A DNA stretch of 64,000 nt from an uncultured Parabacteroides sp. (GTDB taxonomy: Bacteria; Bacteroidota; Bacteroidia; Bacteroidales; Tannerellaceae), in contig CALUZV010000016.1 in NCBI GenBank assembly GCA_944325345.1, positions 18,260-82,259 on the forward strand, given 5' to 3'. Below, piece by piece: positions 31,946-39,327 of this stretch; the first letter of the stretch is position 1; each line of letters begins with the position of its first letter. A program made the position numbers and the translations under genes. Under the pieces are notes generated by a model. The model saw nothing but the letters and a program-made list of their open reading frames with translations, searched no databases and had not been told where the DNA came from.

Positions 31946-32412
31946 TGTTTACGCCGGGGAGTATATTGTTCGGAACGTTCCAATTAAAAGCGATAACAAA
32001 GCCTAAATATGCCACCGTTTTGTATAATGATGGGCTTAATTGTATCTTAACGACGTTTACTACTTCTGAAGAAAGGTCTGGTGTTCGATACCCTGTTCAT
32101 GGGAAGAATCCACAAGAGGGAGAGCCTTTATCTTATGTGTTTAAGAAAGGAATAATTGTTGGAGAGTTATATAATAGCAATGGAGTTTCTATCCCTTTTT
32201 CTTTTCCTAAAGATACCGTTATTGTTCCTGATTATGGCGACCAATATACAACCCAACAAGCTTTCTTGGCAGAGGTCAAAGGTTTGATAAAATGTTGTGA
32301 ATTATATCCAAAGGAATACGAGAACTTGATTTATACCTTGTATAAGAGCAAAAAGACCAAACGGAAATATAAACGAATCTTTGAGGAAATATTGAAGAAT
32401 ATCGTTTCATAA
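31945..32412 (+). CDS. Probable toxin partner of Panacea antitoxin, unrecognised family
   Basis: ATG 31945 overlaps the antitoxin stop by one base and gives 155 residues. The first half begins FTPGSILFGTFQ and has KPKYATVLYNDG, a pattern reminiscent of the SH3-like barrel start of MazF/PemK toxins, but I cannot confirm that family. A middle GIIVGELYNSNGVSIPFSFPKDT and a basic C-terminus with KSKKTKRKYKRI follow. The tight coupling to a Panacea gene is the main argument for a toxin role. It converges with the HipB-like gene with a 6-nt overlap. Confidence 0.65.
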   Translation: MFTPGSILFGTFQLKAITKPKYATVLYNDGLNCILTTFTTSEERSGVRYPVHGKNPQEGEPLSYVFKKGIIVGELYNSNGVSIPFSFPKDTVIVPDYGDQYTTQQAFLAEVKGLIKCCELYPKEYENLIYTLYKSKKTKRKYKRIFEEILKNIVS

Positions 32413-32625
32413 CTCCTCCTTTCTACTCATCAACACCGCCCCCACCTCATAATTAAACAGATTCAGCACCTGGTTCACTTTGTCCAACCGGAGGGTCTGT
32501 TTCCCCTGCTCCAATTCGCGGACAAAGCGCAGTCCTACCCCCGATTTCTCGGACAGTTCGACCTGCGTCAAATTATATTGTTTGCGCATCGCCTTTACAA
32601 ATTTAGATAATGTTGTCGGATTCAT
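32407..32625 (-). CDS. HipB-like XRE-family regulator, orphan
   Basis: A 72-residue HTH protein: MNPTTLSKFVKAMRKQYNLT, then the HTH core QVELSEKSGVGLRFVRELEQG, and a tail QTLRLDKVNQVLNLFNYEVG as in HipB/Y4mF-type antitoxins. In typical loci a hipA kinase follows; here the downstream sequence is the convergent toxin gene, so the partner is missing. The upstream region carries GGGTATA-type palindromes that fit autoregulation. Confidence 0.85.
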   Translation of the reverse strand: MNPTTLSKFVKAMRKQYNLTQVELSEKSGVGLRFVRELEQGKQTLRLDKVNQVLNLFNYEVGAVLMSRKEEL

Positions 32626-32629
32626 AATT

Positions 32630-32720
32630 TATACCCTTTGGGGTGCAAATATACACAATTATTGCCGTTTTACACCTAATAGGGTATAAAATGAGTGTTT
32701 GAGGGTACAAATATACCCTA
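32630..32720. promoter_or_regulatory. Operator-promoter region of the HipB-like gene
   Basis: Palindromic words TATACCC / GGGTATA recur: TATACCCTTTGGGGTG, TACACCTAATAGGGTATA (about 32671-32687) and GGGTACAAATATACCC (32703-32718). Two minus-strand -7 boxes TATATTTG (32646-32653 and 32708-32715) are embedded in them. Confidence 0.65.
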
Positions 32721-32760
32721 TCGGTGATATTTTATGTGTTTGTTCATAGGATAATCAAGT

Positions 32761-33741
32761 TTAGATAGCTTTGAGCTTAAATGCTGTATTGAAGTCTATG
32801 AGTTGTGGAGTGCCAATATGTTGTTTCCAAGCCTCTTCATCATGACTTACTAAAGATATTTCTTTTGCAGATGTTTCGATGAAGGTATCCGCTATCAATT
32901 CCAAGCTTTTTCGCTCTTCTGCTGTAAATGAATTCAAGTTTGGCTGTGAGTCAGATACTAATTTTGTTCCCGTTACGCCTGAATCAAATTCCACGATTTC
33001 TTGGCTGATGTCGTCAAAAAGACTATATGCCCTATCCCAGTGCAAAGGTACAGGCCCATATTTGATGGCTTTGTAAGACAATCCGCTAATCGCTTGACCA
33101 TGTTGGCGGTAATGGTAAAAGTCTGCATAGAATAGCAGTTTATTCATTTTGGTATTGAATACGCCGCCGCATCTATGAATAAAATATAACAGAATCTGAT
33201 GTAGTCTTTCCAGCGATAGGGGAGCAAACCCATTTGCACGGTTGCGATGGTTTGTTCCATAAATAAGAGGTAGGCGTACATCGTCTTGCTGTTGTTTGAC
33301 CTCTTCTACCTTGGCAATGACTTTCGTATAATTTTTCTCTCCAAGTTGAATGTGCGAATTTTGTACAAATGTTTCGAAGATTATGGGATTCTGACAGGCT
33401 TTTAATATTTTACCGTTAGTCTCAGTCGGAACATATCCCTCTTCGTATTGGCGATATTGGTTATCGCCAAAGCCAAGGATAAGCGACATCTTCAATGCGG
33501 ATAATCCGTAATTTTCTCGCATGGCAATGATTTCATCCACAAAAGGAATGGAATGAACGACTCTGTATTGGTTGTAAACCTGTGTGAGGTTGGCTTCATC
33601 CATTTCAGAGGTAGTGAACTGTTCATGGGTTTCATCGTCTTCGTAGAATTGGGCTATGTATGAGTATTTCTCTTTGCGGTATTCCAATTCTCGTTGTTCG
33701 TATTTTAATGTGGCGTGGCCACCTGTAAATGGGCTTATCAT
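32761..33741 (-). CDS. MqsA-like HTH plus Panacea/SocA antitoxin
   Basis: A 326-residue protein in three parts. The N-terminus MISPFTGGHATLKYEQRELEYRK resembles the MqsA zinc-finger start but lacks its cysteines. An XRE/MqsA-type HTH follows (IIAMRENYGLSALKMSLILGFGDNQYRQYEEG, about 87-118). From about 175 a Panacea domain is seen (KMNKLLFYADFYHYRQHGQAISG, YKAIKYGPVPLHWD). The ATG overlaps the TGA of the upstream toxin gene (ATGA), preceded by AAAGGAG. It should neutralise the MqsR-like toxin and bind the operator; the toxin frame is broken in this sequence. Confidence 0.88.
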   Translation of the reverse strand: MISPFTGGHATLKYEQRELEYRKEKYSYIAQFYEDDETHEQFTTSEMDEANLTQVYNQYRVVHSIPFVDEIIAMRENYGLSALKMSLILGFGDNQYRQYEEGYVPTETNGKILKACQNPIIFETFVQNSHIQLGEKNYTKVIAKVEEVKQQQDDVRLPLIYGTNHRNRANGFAPLSLERLHQILLYFIHRCGGVFNTKMNKLLFYADFYHYRQHGQAISGLSYKAIKYGPVPLHWDRAYSLFDDISQEIVEFDSGVTGTKLVSDSQPNLNSFTAEERKSLELIADTFIETSAKEISLVSHDEEAWKQHIGTPQLIDFNTAFKLKAI

Positions 33742-34123
33742 TGTTTATCTCCTTTCTTTTCTTTGGGTTTCTTTTCGGTTCTATGGGGATATTGCATCGG
33801 ATGTTCTGCAATATGGAATGATATGCAGATGGTTGAACTGTTTGGAAAGCCTAATGAAATCTTGATGTATATTTCATGTTTGGCTACATCTTTCCCGAAT
33901 ACCCACATTTCGCCTATTTTATTCAAGGTATCGATTATTGGTCCTTCGCTATAATCTTCTACCGTGATTCTTTTAATAATCTTTGTCCTAGCTGATGGGG
34001 TATATCGAGTAATGCCAGCGTGGACAAATTTTTGCCTCTGTCATCACGATATACAATATCATATATTTCTAGTTTCTGATAGAACTGTCTTAAGAATTGT
34101 TCTACTTCTTCTTTGGATGCCAT
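33738..34123 (-). pseudogene. MqsR-like toxin gene with a single-base frameshift
   Basis: ATG 34123 starts a frame of 54 codons (MASKEEVEQFLRQF, IYDIVYRDDRGKN, LSTLALLDIPHQ) that ends in TAG at 33961-33959. The C-terminal half continues in another frame (TKIIKRITVEDYSEGPI, LNKIGEMWVFGKDV, YIKISLGFPNSSTICISFHI) to TGA at 33738-33740. Adding one base near 33988-33993 would join both into a protein of about 128 residues of the MqsR-like family found with MqsA/Panacea antitoxins. Either the toxin is inactivated, or the base is missing through a sequencing error, or frame change occurs during translation. Confidence 0.82.
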
Positions 34124-34143
34124 TCCATCTTCTTTTTTCGGAG

Positions 34144-34151
34144 CAAAGTTA
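34144..34151 (-). promoter_or_regulatory. -7 box of the MqsR-like/Panacea operon
   Basis: Minus-strand TAACTTTG, 20 bp upstream of ATG 34123; a T-rich -33 region lies about 20 bp further. Confidence 0.55.
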
Positions 34152-34348
34152 TATTGCTTATTTGAAAAATAAAAGATTTTTGCTGTAAATTCAACTTATT
34201 CGTGGAATAAATCCTCGCATTACCTTAATATAAAAAGACAACTGCCAATATGCGAATAGGGGCTTATCGTCGGATGCGTTTTTTATGTTGTTCTAATTAG
34301 ATATGTAGGGGGAAGATTTTCAATGATTTATCGGGAAAACGCTGTCTA

Positions 34349-34370
34349 TCTCTTACCCAGAGAGAGACAA
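34349..34370 (+). repeat. Left inverted repeat of invertible promoter
   Basis: 22-bp repeat reading TCTCTTACCCAGAGAGAGAC plus AA. It is a perfect reverse complement of 34519-34540; together they bracket a 148-bp segment upstream of upxY. Confidence 0.92.
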
Positions 34371-34378
34371 CAACGCCG

Positions 34379-34409
34379 CAAAGGTAGGCAAAATATTGGA
34401 ACAGACAAG
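34379..34409 (-). promoter_or_regulatory. Invertible capsule promoter, in OFF orientation
   Basis: On the minus strand TACCTTTG (34379-34386) with a CTTG -33 element (34406-34409), 19 bp apart. It points away from upxY. No plus-strand TAnnTTTG is present between the inverted repeats. Inversion would turn it toward the capsule genes. Confidence 0.8.
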
Positions 34410-34518
34410 TTAATCTCCGAAAAAAATACATTTTTTTAAACGTGATGTTGACCAAATTTGGGCCTATTTCCTTTCAATCTTAATTTTCCCCCATTGATAC
34501 ATAGATGTTTATAAGTAC

Positions 34519-34540
34519 TTGTCTCTCTCTGGGTAAGAGA
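34519..34540 (-). repeat. Right inverted repeat of invertible promoter
   Basis: 22 bp, perfect reverse complement of 34349-34370, located 212 bp before the upxY start. The stretch 34541-34752 after it is untranslated leader where the antiterminator would act. Confidence 0.92.
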
Positions 34541-34752
34541 AGGACAACTGAAATTCGAGGAAACTCCCTCTGTTTGAGCTTGAAATGATTTTTTTCTGTT
34601 GAGCAACAAATAGAGCGTTTTTCCCATAAAAATGGAGAGGTAAAATCTCCGAACTTTTTCCTACTATTATTAGAACTGGTTGAAAGATAGAGTTTTAATC
34701 TTTCTTGCAGGATTAGAGTTTGTGTCTTTTTTTTGATCAACAACGCAACCAC

Positions 34753-35286
34753 ATGGAAATCAACGCCAAGCAATGGTTTGTGATGCGCGACCTGAAACGT
34801 CCGAATGCGAAACTCCCGGCTTATAGACAACTGACGGAAATAGGCATGGAAGTTTTTACACCGATGCAGACGCGGAAGGTTGTGTGCCGGGGAAAGAGGA
34901 TTGTAGAGGAAGTTCCTGTCCTCCACGACCTTCTGTTTGTTCACGAACTGAAATCGACCCTGGACAAGGTTGTTGAACAAACGGCGACCTTGCAATACCG
35001 TTATATCCACGGCGCTTACTGCAAGCCGATGACGGTGCCTGAAGCCGAAATGACCCGTTTCATCCATGCGGTAACCTCCACGGAATCTCCTCGTTATTAC
35101 CTTCCCGGTGAATTGACTCCGCAGCAATGTGGCCGACAAGTCCGCATCATTAGTGGTCCGTTGTGTGGCTACGAGGGTCAGTTGCTTTCTATCCGGGGCT
35201 CGAAGGTGAAACGTCTGATCGTAAGACTTTCCGATGTCGTTGCGGCGGCAGTGGAGGTGAGACCGGAAGATATACAACTACTATAA
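34753..35286 (+). CDS. upxY: UpxY-family transcription antiterminator (NusG-like)
   Basis: ATG 34753 gives 177 residues; the frame upstream is only a leader extension. The NGN domain begins KQWFVMRDLKRPNAKLPAY and includes VFTPMQTRKVVCRGKRIVEEVPVLHDLLFVH; a KOW-like segment IISGPLCGYEGQLLSIRG follows near residues 130-150. UpxY proteins are the first genes of Bacteroides capsule operons, bind the leader and RNA polymerase, and allow transcription through the long operon. No UpxZ-type partner gene is recognised behind it. Expression depends on the invertible promoter upstream. Confidence 0.93.
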   Translation: MEINAKQWFVMRDLKRPNAKLPAYRQLTEIGMEVFTPMQTRKVVCRGKRIVEEVPVLHDLLFVHELKSTLDKVVEQTATLQYRYIHGAYCKPMTVPEAEMTRFIHAVTSTESPRYYLPGELTPQQCGRQVRIISGPLCGYEGQLLSIRGSKVKRLIVRLSDVVAAAVEVRPEDIQLL

Positions 35287-35297
35287 TTATTAATACG

Positions 35298-36407
35298 ATG
35301 GTTTATCTCTTTTTGCTGGCAGGTTTCGTGGCTTCGGCACTCTTTGCCGTCCTGATAATCCCAAATATCCTGCTGATTTCCTATAAGCGGCGGCTGTTCG
35401 ATATTCCCGATAGTCGCAAGGTGCACAAAGTACCCGTTCCCCGGCTCGGCGGTCTTTCTTTTCTGCCGGTCATCCTTATTTCATTTTGTTTGGTTACAGC
35501 CTTTTACTATTATTATATAGGTACGCCGCTGAATGGTTTCTCGGCGGAAAAGGTCTTGTGCGATTTCCTGTCCCTTATGGTCGGGAGTATGTTGCTCTAC
35601 CTCGTGGGAGTGCGGGACGACCTAATCGGGGTTGGTTATCGTTATAAATTTATTGTCCAGATATTTGCAGCCATTCTTTTAATCTGGCCTGGCGGCTGGC
35701 TCAATTCCTTAGGTGGTTTATTAGGCATCCATGCCCTGCCAGCCCTCGTCGGTATGCCCCTCACGATTCTGGCGGTGGTTTACATCACAAACGCCATCAA
35801 TCTGATAGACGGTATCGATGGTTTGGCATCCGGTCTAAGTTGCATAGCCTTAGTTGTTTTAGGCATCCTATACGCCATCAAAGGCGAGTACCTTTACGCG
35901 CTTTTGGCCTTCTCGACCCTCGGCGTTTTAGTCCCGTTCTGGTTCTACAATGTCTTCGGCAATGCCCAGCGCGGCCACAAACTTTTCATGGGTGATGCGG
36001 GCAGTTTGACCTTGGGCTACATCCTCAGTATGTTGGCTATCCATCTGAGCATCAAAGACCCGGCGGACACCGACCTCCGGAACCCGCAGATGGTAGTCGC
36101 TTTCTCAACCCTGATCGTTCCGATGTTCGACGTCGTCCGCGTCGTCCTGCATCGCCTCCGTAATAAAAAGAATCCCTTCTTGCCGGACAAGAACCATTTC
36201 CACCACAAGCTCTTAAGAACCGGAATGCGCGTCCGCATGGTAATGGTAACCATCCTCTGCGTCTCCCTCTTCTTCATTGGCCTGAATTGGCTGTTAGCCA
36301 GCCGGATGGATTTCACGGGAATCCTGATATTGGATGTGGTGCTGTGGACGGCAATGCAATTGGGAATCAATTATTTTATTAGGAAGAAAGAAAATGCAGC
36401 ACACTAA
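35298..36407 (+). CDS. WecA/MraY-family undecaprenyl-phosphate sugar-1-phosphate transferase
   Basis: ATG 35298 gives 369 residues with about 10-11 membrane segments. Cytoplasmic-loop motifs are clear: PDSRKVHKVPVPRLGG at the start, GVRDDLIGV (Asp-Asp), NAINLIDGIDGLASG, FMGDAGSLTLGY and the HFHHKLLR His-rich loop. The enzyme transfers a sugar-1-phosphate, usually HexNAc, to undecaprenyl phosphate and so starts assembly of the capsule repeat unit. It follows upxY by 11 bp. In a typical Bacteroides locus this gene lies at the end; here it is second. Confidence 0.93.
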   Translation: MVYLFLLAGFVASALFAVLIIPNILLISYKRRLFDIPDSRKVHKVPVPRLGGLSFLPVILISFCLVTAFYYYYIGTPLNGFSAEKVLCDFLSLMVGSMLLYLVGVRDDLIGVGYRYKFIVQIFAAILLIWPGGWLNSLGGLLGIHALPALVGMPLTILAVVYITNAINLIDGIDGLASGLSCIALVVLGILYAIKGEYLYALLAFSTLGVLVPFWFYNVFGNAQRGHKLFMGDAGSLTLGYILSMLAIHLSIKDPADTDLRNPQMVVAFSTLIVPMFDVVRVVLHRLRNKKNPFLPDKNHFHHKLLRTGMRVRMVMVTILCVSLFFIGLNWLLASRMDFTGILILDVVLWTAMQLGINYFIRKKENAAH

Positions 36408-36774
36408 TATCATCCAAACAGAACCCTCCGGCCTTAGCCTTCAATCACTTCTTCAGAAAGAGATAAAAAACATCCTGAAGAAAGAAGTAGGGAATACTGA
36501 TGCGATGTATCTGTATGGAACGGGAACCTATTGGGTAGCCTTTGAGAACTCGGCATATCAGTTGTGCCAGCAATGCGAAGAGGTCGAACTGACCCCCTTC
36601 TTTTTCGATGACTATCCTTTTCCGGTCTTGATGGCAAGTATATCCTATTTTGCATTGGAGGATAAGACAATAAGCGATAGAATGACATTAACTGTTCCCA
36701 AGTTAAACCAAAGGAGATATAACGTTTGGCATCGGAAGGTAATAAAACAATATGAAGATGTATTCCAATCATAG
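36394..36774 (+). CDS. Hypothetical protein of the capsule locus
   Basis: A 126-residue protein whose ATG overlaps the end of the sugar-phosphate transferase gene by 14 nt. It has no signal peptide or membrane segment. A middle stretch YLYGTGTYWVAFENSAYQLC and FFFDDYPFPVLMAS suggests a small alpha/beta fold. It does not resemble UpxZ inhibitors by eye. Overlap with the upstream gene supports real translation. Function unknown. Confidence 0.6.
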   Translation: MQHTNIIQTEPSGLSLQSLLQKEIKNILKKEVGNTDAMYLYGTGTYWVAFENSAYQLCQQCEEVELTPFFFDDYPFPVLMASISYFALEDKTISDRMTLTVPKLNQRRYNVWHRKVIKQYEDVFQS

Positions 36775-36839
36775 GAGGTGAGGCATCCTTGCCTCATGTA
36801 ATAGGGAAATGTAGTGAGGGTGTATCAAAATAGGTAATG

Positions 36840-36933
36840 GGACGCAGAAAGACGCAGATTACGCAGATGGACGCAGATTTTTTTTGTTGATTTATAATTA
36901 AATAATCTGCGTGAATCAGCGTCGTCAGCGTCC
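36840..36933. repeat. Inverted GACGCAG-type hairpin
   Basis: Left arm with repeated GACGCAGA words and right arm AATCTGCGTGAATCAGCG to CAGCGTCC pair over about 30 bp with a T-rich centre. It separates the small hypothetical gene from the first DUF4469 gene and may act as terminator or RNA end. Confidence 0.65.
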
Positions 36934-36985
36934 GAAATATCTATTATGATACATCTTCCTCCTATTCAATTAAATACTAATAGAA

Positions 36986-37708
36986 ATGGCTGCTAATCCC
37001 CAATATCAGATTGATGTGAAGTTGCAAGACAACACAGTGACGGTTAATGATTTGGATGATAAAATATTTGTTGTTCAATCACAAGGAACAGCGGATTTGG
37101 ATCGCTTAGTGGATGAAATAAAGGAAATCAATTCCGGCCTGGAACAAGAAATCGTCCGGATGGTTCTGGCTTTGTGTAACCGGGCTATTGTCAAACTGAT
37201 TCTTTCGGGATACCGTTTGAACACGGGTTTATTCATTCTCGAATTGGTTTGTAAGGGAGTAACTTATGATAAAGCCTGGCATCCGGGTGTAAATTCTTTG
37301 CAAATTAGGCTTAGACTCACGAAAGAGTTGCGTGAAGCACTGAATAACACAACTATCAACATTGTGGGGGAAAGCACGAGCGCAATGTCGGTAACTGGTG
37401 CCGAATCTGCCCTTGGAGTGGGATACCGTGTAAAGGCAGGTCGTGCATTCACATTGTATGGCAAGAATATCAAGGTAGTAGGTAACGCCCTCTCGGTTGG
37501 CATCACGCTGACAAATTCGGAAAATGTGGTAACGAAAATTGAAGCAGATTTAATAGTTCAAAACAGCCCTAAGAAACTCATCTTCATTATTCCGGAAGGA
37601 ATGGCAGACGGGGAATACGAATTGAAAATCGTAACGCAATATTCATCAAGCAGTAGGCTGTTGAAGAAACCGCGTGCCGTTGTTCAAAGTCTTACGGTAT
37701 GCGAATAA
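36986..37708 (+). CDS. HU-like/DUF4469 domain protein, copy 1
   Basis: A 240-residue protein with an N-terminal HU-like DNA-binding-type region (IDVKLQDNTVTVNDLDDKIFVVQSQGTADLDRLVDEI, typical for the DUF4469-associated HU fold) and a C-terminal beta domain starting near FTLYGKNIKVVGN and ending LIFIIPEGMADGEYELKIVTQYS. Bacteroidetes genomes hold many such proteins, often near capsule or mobile regions; their role is not known. It is a paralogue of the gene at 41491, and the two bracket rmlACDB. Confidence 0.8.
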   Translation: MAANPQYQIDVKLQDNTVTVNDLDDKIFVVQSQGTADLDRLVDEIKEINSGLEQEIVRMVLALCNRAIVKLILSGYRLNTGLFILELVCKGVTYDKAWHPGVNSLQIRLRLTKELREALNNTTINIVGESTSAMSVTGAESALGVGYRVKAGRAFTLYGKNIKVVGNALSVGITLTNSENVVTKIEADLIVQNSPKKLIFIIPEGMADGEYELKIVTQYSSSSRLLKKPRAVVQSLTVCE

Positions 37709-37736
37709 TAGAGTCTTTGATAAATAATATATAAAA

Positions 37737-38624
37737 ATGAAAGGTATAATACTGGCTGGAGGTTCAGGTACTCGTCTGTATCCCATAACAAAAGGCGTGA
37801 GTAAACAAATGCTCCCAGTTTTTGATAAACCAATGATTTATTATCCAATATCAACATTAATGTTGGCAGGAATTCGGGATATATTAATAATATCAACCCC
37901 TTATGATTTACCCGGTTTCCGCCGCCTCTTGGGTGACGGCTCGGACTTCGGCGTGCGCTTCGAATATGCGGAGCAGCCCTCGCCGGATGGACTGGCGCAG
38001 GCGTTCATCATCGGCGAGGAGTTCGTTGGGGATGATTCGGTGTGTCTGGTGCTGGGCGACAATATCTTCCACGGTGCCGGTTTCACGGGTATGTTGAAAG
38101 AGGCTGTCCGGATGGCGGAGGAAGAGAAGAAGGCGACGGTGTTCGGCTATTGGGTGAACGACCCGGAACGCTACGGCGTGGCGGAGTTCGACGCGGCGGG
38201 GAACTGCCTCTCGATAGAGGAGAAGCCGGCACATCCGAAGTCGAACTATGCGGTGGTGGGCCTTTATTTCTACCCGAACAAGGTGCTGGAGATAGCGAAG
38301 CACATCAAGCCGTCGGCACGCGGCGAGCTGGAAATCACGACGGTGAACCAGGAGTTCCTGCAAGCGGGCGAGCTGAAGGTGCAGACCTTGGGTCGCGGTT
38401 TTGCGTGGCTGGATACGGGGACGCACGATTCGCTGAGCGAGGCATCGACCTTTATCGAGGTCATCGAAAAGCGTCAGGGACTGAAGATTGCCTGCCTGGA
38501 GGGCATTGCTTACCGTCAGGGCTGGATTACGGCGGACAAGATGCGCGAGCTGGCGCAGCCGATGCTGAAGAACCAGTACGGGCAATACCTGCTCCAGGTG
38601 ATAGACGAACTTAAAAAGAAGTGA
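37737..38624 (+). CDS. rmlA: Glucose-1-phosphate thymidylyltransferase
   Basis: A 295-residue RmlA, first enzyme of dTDP-L-rhamnose synthesis (glucose-1-phosphate plus dTTP). The nucleotide-binding loop is [23 protein letters not shown] at residues 5-27, followed by [23 protein letters not shown], and the sugar-binding [18 protein letters not shown] and [13 protein letters not shown]. Full length for the family. The first about 170 bp are AT-rich and use A/T-ending codons, while the rest is clearly G/C-ending, which looks like a recombination mosaic. Followed by rmlC after 2 bp. Confidence 0.96.
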   Translation: MKGIILAGGSGTRLYPITKGVSKQMLPVFDKPMIYYPISTLMLAGIRDILIISTPYDLPGFRRLLGDGSDFGVRFEYAEQPSPDGLAQAFIIGEEFVGDDSVCLVLGDNIFHGAGFTGMLKEAVRMAEEEKKATVFGYWVNDPERYGVAEFDAAGNCLSIEEKPAHPKSNYAVVGLYFYPNKVLEIAKHIKPSARGELEITTVNQEFLQAGELKVQTLGRGFAWLDTGTHDSLSEASTFIEVIEKRQGLKIACLEGIAYRQGWITADKMRELAQPMLKNQYGQYLLQVIDELKKK

Positions 38625-38626
38625 GC

Positions 38627-39181
38627 ATGAACGTAATAGAAACAACGATACCCGGCGTGGTGATTATCGAGCCGCGACTGTTTGAGGATGCGAGGGGCTA
38701 TTTCTTCGAGTCGTTCTCGCAACGGGAATTTGAGGAGAAGGTTTGTCGGACGGTCTTCGTGCAGGACAACGAGAGCAAGTCGAGCTACGGCGTGCTGCGC
38801 GGACTGCATTTCCAGAAGCCGCCCTACGCGCAGAGCAAACTGGTGCGCGTGGTGAAGGGCGCGGTGCTGGACGTGGCGGTGGATATCCGCCGGGGCTCGC
38901 CGACCTTCGGGCAACACGTGGCGGTGGAACTGACGGGCGAGAACCATCGGCAGTTCTTCGTGCCGAGAGGCTTTGCGCATGGTTTTGCCGTCCTGACGGA
39001 TGAGGTCGTCTTCCAATATAAGTGCGACAATTTTTATGCACCGGCATCGGAAGGGGCAATCGCCTGGAACGACCCGGATTTGGGCATTGACTGGCGCATA
39101 CCGTCGGACAAAGTAATCTTGAGTGAAAAGGACAGGCACCATCCGGGACTGAAGGACTTGGAACTGGTGTTCGATTATTAA
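38627..39181 (+). CDS. rmlC: dTDP-4-dehydrorhamnose 3,5-epimerase
   Basis: ATG 38627 gives 184 residues of a single cupin. Family blocks are GVVIIEPRLFEDARGYFFESF, VQDNESKSSYGVLRGLHFQ with the catalytic His, VVKGAVLDVAVDIRRGSPTFGQ, and FVPRGFAHGFAVL. It epimerises dTDP-4-keto-6-deoxyglucose at C3 and C5. Starts 2 bp after rmlA; a GTG at 38621 would extend it by two residues. A 146-bp gap with a long inverted repeat separates it from rmlD. Confidence 0.96.
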   Translation: MNVIETTIPGVVIIEPRLFEDARGYFFESFSQREFEEKVCRTVFVQDNESKSSYGVLRGLHFQKPPYAQSKLVRVVKGAVLDVAVDIRRGSPTFGQHVAVELTGENHRQFFVPRGFAHGFAVLTDEVVFQYKCDNFYAPASEGAIAWNDPDLGIDWRIPSDKVILSEKDRHHPGLKDLELVFDY

Positions 39182-39184
39182 TAA

Positions 39185-39316
39185 AGAAGAAGTTAAAGGA
39201 GTTAAAGAAGTTATCGCTTTGCTAAGGAGTTAAGCCGAATGTCATAACTAAAACTATTGGCTTTAACTTCTAAGCCGCAGTGCGGCTGCTAACTCTTATA
39301 ACTTCTTTAACTTCAA
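39185..39316. repeat. Long inverted repeat between rmlC and rmlD
   Basis: GAAGTTAAAGGAGTTAAAG and AAGTTAT on the left pair with ATAACTTCTTTAACTTC on the right; an inner AAGCCGCAGTGCGGCT hairpin also forms. Tandem-like words AGTTAAAG suggest local duplication. Confidence 0.65.
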
Positions 39317-39327
39317 AAAATAAGAAC

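Noticed and set aside
34349..34540. Insertion-sequence ends
   Set aside because: The inverted repeats enclose only 148 bp with a promoter and no transposase; the invertible promoter explanation fits better.
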